Shown one piece after another: positions 1 through 6,000 of a stretch of DNA of 9,014 nucleotides. The notes under the pieces are model-generated. The model was not told the origin of the DNA. It was given only the letters and a program-made list of their open reading frames with translations, and did no database searches. The DNA is from Candidatus Babelota bacterium (GTDB taxonomy: Bacteria; JAGOBX01): positions 1 to 9,014 of the forward strand of contig JAGOBX010000116.1 of NCBI GenBank assembly GCA_017999075.1. Direction: 5' to 3'. The stretch's first letter is position 1. Each line of letters starts with the position of its first letter. Both the position numbers and the translations under genes were made by a program.

Positions 1-3000
1 TTATCGTATCATACGCATTTATTCCAAACCTGTCAGTAAGTTTTACGCATACAATGTCTCCGGTTTTTGTAAGTGCAGCTGTTCCGCTCCACGATCCGTT
101 TGTCCCTGTTACTAAACTTATATTCTGTATTACGCCATTAACATATAACGTTACAGTATCATATATCAAACTGTTCAATGTTGTTCCACTGACAATCACA
201 TTCTGCGTTACCGTATCTGTTATAACAGGATATGTTATTTTTATAGATGACATTTTATAATAATTTACGTTTATTGTATCGTAATATGAATTTCCTGAAG
301 TATTAGTCAATTTAGTTACTATACTGTCTCCTAATCCTGACAATGACACAGTACCTGAAAAATTACTGTTTATACCAGTTAAGTATATTATTGAATTTAC
401 AGTTGGTATCCCGCTTGTATCGCCGGAAGAAAAAGTATAAATAACTATTGTGTCTCCTGATTGAGTATTGGCGGTTGTCCCGCTAACAGTTATTATCTGA
501 GTTATTGTATCATGAATAACGATTGAAGGATATATTATTTTAATATCTGATATTATTTTTGGCAGGACAACTTCATAACTTCCGGAATACCAGCTTCTAT
601 TATAAAATTGTCGTCCATCAGTTATATGCGAATCATACGAAATAATGCGGTAATAATATGTCTCTCCAGCAACAATATTCGTATCCGTATAATCTGTATC
701 GCTTGTGTTATTCGTGTCAAAAATTAAAAACACTTCCCAATCGTCAGTATCCCCATCATCTCTGCATTCTGTACTCTTAACCCTATACAATCTATATCCG
801 GCTAATTGATTATCTCCAACGCCGAGCGAAATTCCATTTTCATCAAACGTAGGTTTTGTCCATCTTAAATTTATCTGACCGAATAACGAAGTATCCGCGC
901 TCACAAAACTCGGCGTAGCAGGTGCGACTGTATCCGCGCTGATTGCCGTATCTATCACTGAAGTTCTAAATGGCGACCAAACAGCGCCATTACCCACAAT
1001 CTTTTTTTTTATTAAAGCGGAATCGCTTATATTCCAATAATTATACCTAAAATCAAAATATGTATCTCCTGCAATATATACAGCAGAATCAGGATTCACT
1101 GCTCCGCCTTTCCAATTGTTAAAGTTAAATATATCTGAATATGAATTACCTTTTATATAAAACCCGTATTTTACATTTGAATCAACAGTATTCTGAGCAA
1201 AATAATTATATGCCGAACTGTCAATAAAAAAAACATAATTAGCTGCATTTAAACTATAATTTGAAATTAGAATATTCGAATCAGATCCAAATATATAAAA
1301 ACCAATTTTATTGTTTGAGCTTATATTATTAAATATCAAATTTTTTGAACAGTGAGTCAATGCAACTCCGTCAGAATAATTAAAAATATTATTTCTTACA
1401 GTATTACTATCAGACCATCCGTTTAAATAAATACCAAAAGAAAAATTGTTTTGAAAAATATTGTCGCTTATAAGATTATTTTTTGAAGTCATTAATACTT
1501 GTATGCCCTGATTATTTTTGAAAAAAAAGCAATTTTTTATTCCATTATCTGAGCTAGGACCACCTTTCCAATTTCCAAATACATCAAGATAATACGACTT
1601 TCCAATTAGCGCCACGCCAGTTTGATTCTCATAAAGATGTAAGTTATTAATTAAAGAGTAATTTACAGAATTAAAGCTCATTCCATAATAGCAACCTATA
1701 ATTTTTATATTTGATATTTGTAAATTATTTTTTTCTTCGGAATAAATTCCATAAAGGCTTGTTATATTTGAATCCCCTGGCGGATCAATTATCGTCAATG
1801 TTGAATCTGCCCCAATAAGTGAAATTCCATCAGTGTCTATTACTACAGTTTCTGAATATATCCCAGCATCAATAAAAATAGTATCCCATGATTTAGCCAT
1901 CGACAAAGCTTTTTCGATACTCCTGAATGGAAATGTTTCAGAACCGTTACCCGTAAGATTATTCCCCATTGAAATGCAGAAAATATCATTTACTGTAGAA
2001 GTATCATTTACATACCATTTAGGTCCATAATATTCCGGAGACATAATATTTTTAGCATTAAAAATATTTGAATACCAGCTTCTATTATAAAATTGTCGGC
2101 CATCAGTTATATGAGAATCATACGCAACAATGCGGTAATAATATGTCTCTCCAGTAACAATGTTAGTATCTGTATAATCAGTATCGCTTGTGTTATTCGT
2201 GTCAAAAATCAAAAACATTTCCCAATCATCAGTATCTCCATCATCTCTGCACTCTGTACTCTGAGCTCTGTACAGTCTATATCCTGAAAAATGACTATCT
2301 CCTACGCCGAGCGCAACTCCATTTTCATCGAGCGCAGGTTTCGTCCAGCTTAAATTTATCTGACCGAATAACGAAGTATCCGCGTTCACAAAACTCGGAG
2401 CAGCAGGAGCAACAGTATCCGCACCGATTGCTGTGTCTATCATTGTCGTTCTAAATGGCGACCATAAAATTTTATTTGAATATGTGCCTTTAATTTTATT
2501 TGCTATTGCAGCCGAATCTGTAGTCGACCAATAATTATTTCTAAAATCAAATTCTGTATCGCAAGCGTTATAAACAGCAAAATCAGGATTTACTAATGAT
2601 GGTATAAAATTATTTTTTACAAATGTATCAAATGACGACGTCCCGCTAATATAAAAACCGTATTTAAAATTTGAATCCGCTGTATTTTGTGAAAAATAAA
2701 TATTATTTGAACTGTTTATATAAAATCCCTGACCGTTTGATGAAATATTATTACTGCTTAAATTATTATTAATAATAATATTTTCAGAAGAAGAAATATC
2801 AAAACCATATGAATTATTATTTTTGCCTATATTGTTAATTAAAATACAGTTATTACTTCCTATAACAAAATAACCGCGTAAATTATTATAACTTTTATTT
2901 CCTGAAATATATTCACTGTCACTTATCCAGCAATGAAATCCATTATTGGAGTTATCATATATTATATTGTTGGTTATATAATTACTATTAGTGGATTGTA

Positions 3001-6000
3001 AATAGATACCTACTGACTTATTACTATACACAAGGTTTGAATCAATAGTATTATTGAAAACATTAGAAATAAGTTTAATCCCGTCTCCAATATTGTTTTT
3101 TAAAATATTATTATATACAGTACAAAATTTTGATGAACTACTTATTTCAATACCACGACCGGTATTACTGTCAGCAATATTGTTCTGCAATATATTACTA
3201 TTACTTGAAGTTGATATTTCATAGCCATCACCATTATTTATACTATTATTATTTTCTAAAATATTATAACTGGAATTATTATATAAACGAAATCCTTTAT
3301 TTAAATTATTAAAGCACCTGTTATTTTTAATTATATTATTGACAGAATTCCATAGCGTAATACCGCTTGATAAATTATTTAAACATATATTATCATTAAT
3401 ATAATTTGAATCAGAGCCATTTAGCCATATTGAAGAACTAATATTATTATATAAATTATTATTTGATATGTAGTTTTTATCTGAGTTTAAAATAACTATA
3501 GCATTCACATTATTCTCGGATGTCATATTTTGAAAAATAAAATTTGAGTCAGAACCATTGTATAAATAAATTGCTCCTTCATAATCAACCCCGTTATTTG
3601 TAAAATCAATGGCTACTCTTGCTATTACAGAAGAATCAACATTATCAAAAAAAATACCTCGGTAACAATCTGTAATTCTTAAATTTTCAATGCGTAAATT
3701 ATTTTTTGTATTCGCATAAATCCCGTAAAGCGTAGTTACGCTTGAATCTCCCGGAGGATCAATTATCGTCAAACTCGAATCAGCACCGATAATCGAAATT
3801 TTGTCAGTGTCTATTACTACAGTTTCAGCATATGTTCCAGCAGCTATCTGCACGGTGTTTCCGCTCACACATTTCGATAATGCTTTTGTTATAGTTCTGA
3901 ATGGATAACCTGAAGAACCATTATAAGTATCCGCGCCTAATGAAGAGGAAACATAATAAACATCACCTGAATATTCAGACATTGCCCCTACAGCCGTATA
4001 TATTCCGGAATACCAGCTTCTGTTATAATATACAGTATTTCCAGTGACATGAGAATCATAAGCAATTACTCTGTAATAATATGTCTGCCCAATAATAATA
4101 TCAGTATCAATATAATCAGTATCTTCAGAATTTATAGAATTAAAAATCAAATATTGTTCCCAATCATCTGCTTCCGGCTGAATGTTTCTGTATAACCTAT
4201 ATCCTGAAATACCTGTTAAAATAGAACTATCTTCATCAAAAACCGGTTTACTCCAAACTAAATATATCTGTCCGCCTGCTGATGAGTCAGCACTTAAAAT
4301 AACCGGAACTGCAGGAGCTTTAGTATCGCTTCCTAAAAAAGTGTCTATAGCAGAAGTTCTGTAAGGTACCCAATTGACATACTGAGAATATGCCCCTTTT
4401 ATTTTCTGAGATAAAACAGCGGAATCTGTTGTTGTCCAGTAATTATAACTGAAATCTAAGCTGTTTGAAGAAGCATTATATACCATAGAATCAGTGTAAA
4501 CCGCTCCGGTCTTAAAATTGTTTTTCTGAAAAATGTCTGACGACGATGTTCCAGTAATATAAACCGCATGCCACCCGTTCAACTCAATATTGTTCTGAAA
4601 AAACATATTTCCATTTGAATTATAAACATAAAAACCGTTTTTAGTGTTATTCAATATCAAGTTTCTTGAAAAACTGTTATAATCAGAAGACTGTATCAAA
4701 AAACCATTTTCAGTATTATTCGAACATTCATTTTCAACAAAAATATTTGATTGCGAAGTATCGATTTTTATTCCTGCCTGGTTCAACGTAACATTATTGG
4801 CTGAAATTGTGTTTGAACAAGATTTTTGCAATAAAATTCCGAAATCATTAGATGTTATATAGTTTTCAGCAACAAAATTATATGTTGATGTATCAATTAT
4901 ATATATACCGCAAGCATTTAATGTAAAAGTATTATATGAAATATCGTTCCGCGCGGATTTCATCATATTAAGTCCGCCGCTATTAAAATTTGAAATCAAG
5001 TTATTTGTTATAATGCAGGTTTCTGCGTTTGATGCCATTATAGCCACAATTCCATCAACAAATTTGTTTCCGGAAATAATGCAGCTTGTTCCATTTGTGA
5101 TATTTAATCCAAAATTAAGGGAATTTAAAAAAGTATTTTTTAACACACCTATAGTGTCAGATGTAAATACTATTACTCCTTCCTGATTTCCCTCAAACAC
5201 ATTTTCCGAAAATGTGTTTGAAGATGAATAATCCGATTTTGCCGCATCAATATTATTTTTAAAAGAATTTTTTCTTATTATATTGGAATCACTGCTGTAT
5301 AAGTCTATTCCAGCTCCTGAAAGTATACTGTTTCCACAATTTTCAATTGTATTATTCTCTATTACCGATGAATCCGTATTATAAAAATATATTCCGCTAT
5401 AACAATCCTTGATTTTCAGGTTTGTAATAAACATATTATTCTTGCCATTAGCATAAATCCCGTAAAGCGTGGTTACGCTCGAATCTCCGGGCGGATCAAT
5501 AATAGTCGAACTCGAATCCGTTCCGATTATAGCTATATTATTTACTCCTATAACTACAGTTTCAGGATAAATGCCTGCAGCTATATTAATTGTATCACCT
5601 GTTGTTAAGAAACCTGTTCCTGACCAGCCTGTAATATTTCTAATATATTTTTTAGGAGCAGCTTCTGTCAACCCGCTGTTATTAGTATCTCCTGTGGTAA
5701 TATTTACATACCAGTTGTTAGGTCCTGAAGTATCTGTAAAAATTGCAGTAAGACATTTGGTATCAGAATACCAGCTTCTATTCTGATATTCAATACCTCC
5801 GCTTATATGGCTGTTATACGAAACAATTCTATAATAATATGTTTCGCCAAACGTAATTCCAGTATCTACATAATCAGTATCTTCAGCATCATTGTTTGTA
5901 TATATTAAATATGATTCCCAATCACTAATTCCAACAGGATTAGTAGTTCTATACAATCTGTATCCTAAAATAGGCGCAGCTCCTGAAAGCAAACTTCCAT

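Larger units (their letters stand above)
4358..5713 (-). other. Parallel beta-helix module 2 (NosD/PbH1 type)
   Basis: Residues 1058-1509. It starts N-N-W-Y-V-N-I, has DPPGDS at residue 1130 followed by V-T-T-L-Y-G-I-Y-A-N, and carries many Asn-ladder rungs such as NTFSENVF and NTISANNV. The cap contains LDFSYNYWTTTDSA and WVPYRTSAIDT (Trp at residue 1505). Start to cap Trp spans 447 residues, about 50 longer than module 1, so it holds roughly two more rungs. The start lacks the D-G-S-x-D-S-P-(Y/F) segment seen in the other modules and reads GLTEAAPKK instead. That may be a variant cap. Confidence 0.88.

Noticed and set aside
1-250. Type IX secretion C-terminal domain
   Set aside because: The visible end of the protein is a second Ig-like repeat, and the true C-terminus is outside the window, so no sorting signal can be claimed.
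54-260. Plus-strand open frame of 68 codons
   Set aside because: It lies opposite the Ig-like repeats of the long minus-strand gene, has no recognisable domain, and its length is expected by chance antisense to a biased coding sequence.
2093-2454. Two overlapping plus-strand open frames
   Set aside because: Both are shadows of FN3 domain 3. The repeated minus-strand sequence explains them, and the equivalent copy at 585-979 does not keep the same plus-strand frames.
585-2464. CRISPR array or mobile element as the source of the repeats
   Set aside because: The repeats are about 395 bases long, in frame, and encode a recognised FN3 unit. There are no short regular repeats with unique spacers, no terminal inverted repeats and no transposase.
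5193-5221. Intrinsic terminator
   Set aside because: The hairpin is inside an intact coding frame, is AT-rich rather than GC-rich, and has no T-tract after it on either useful side.
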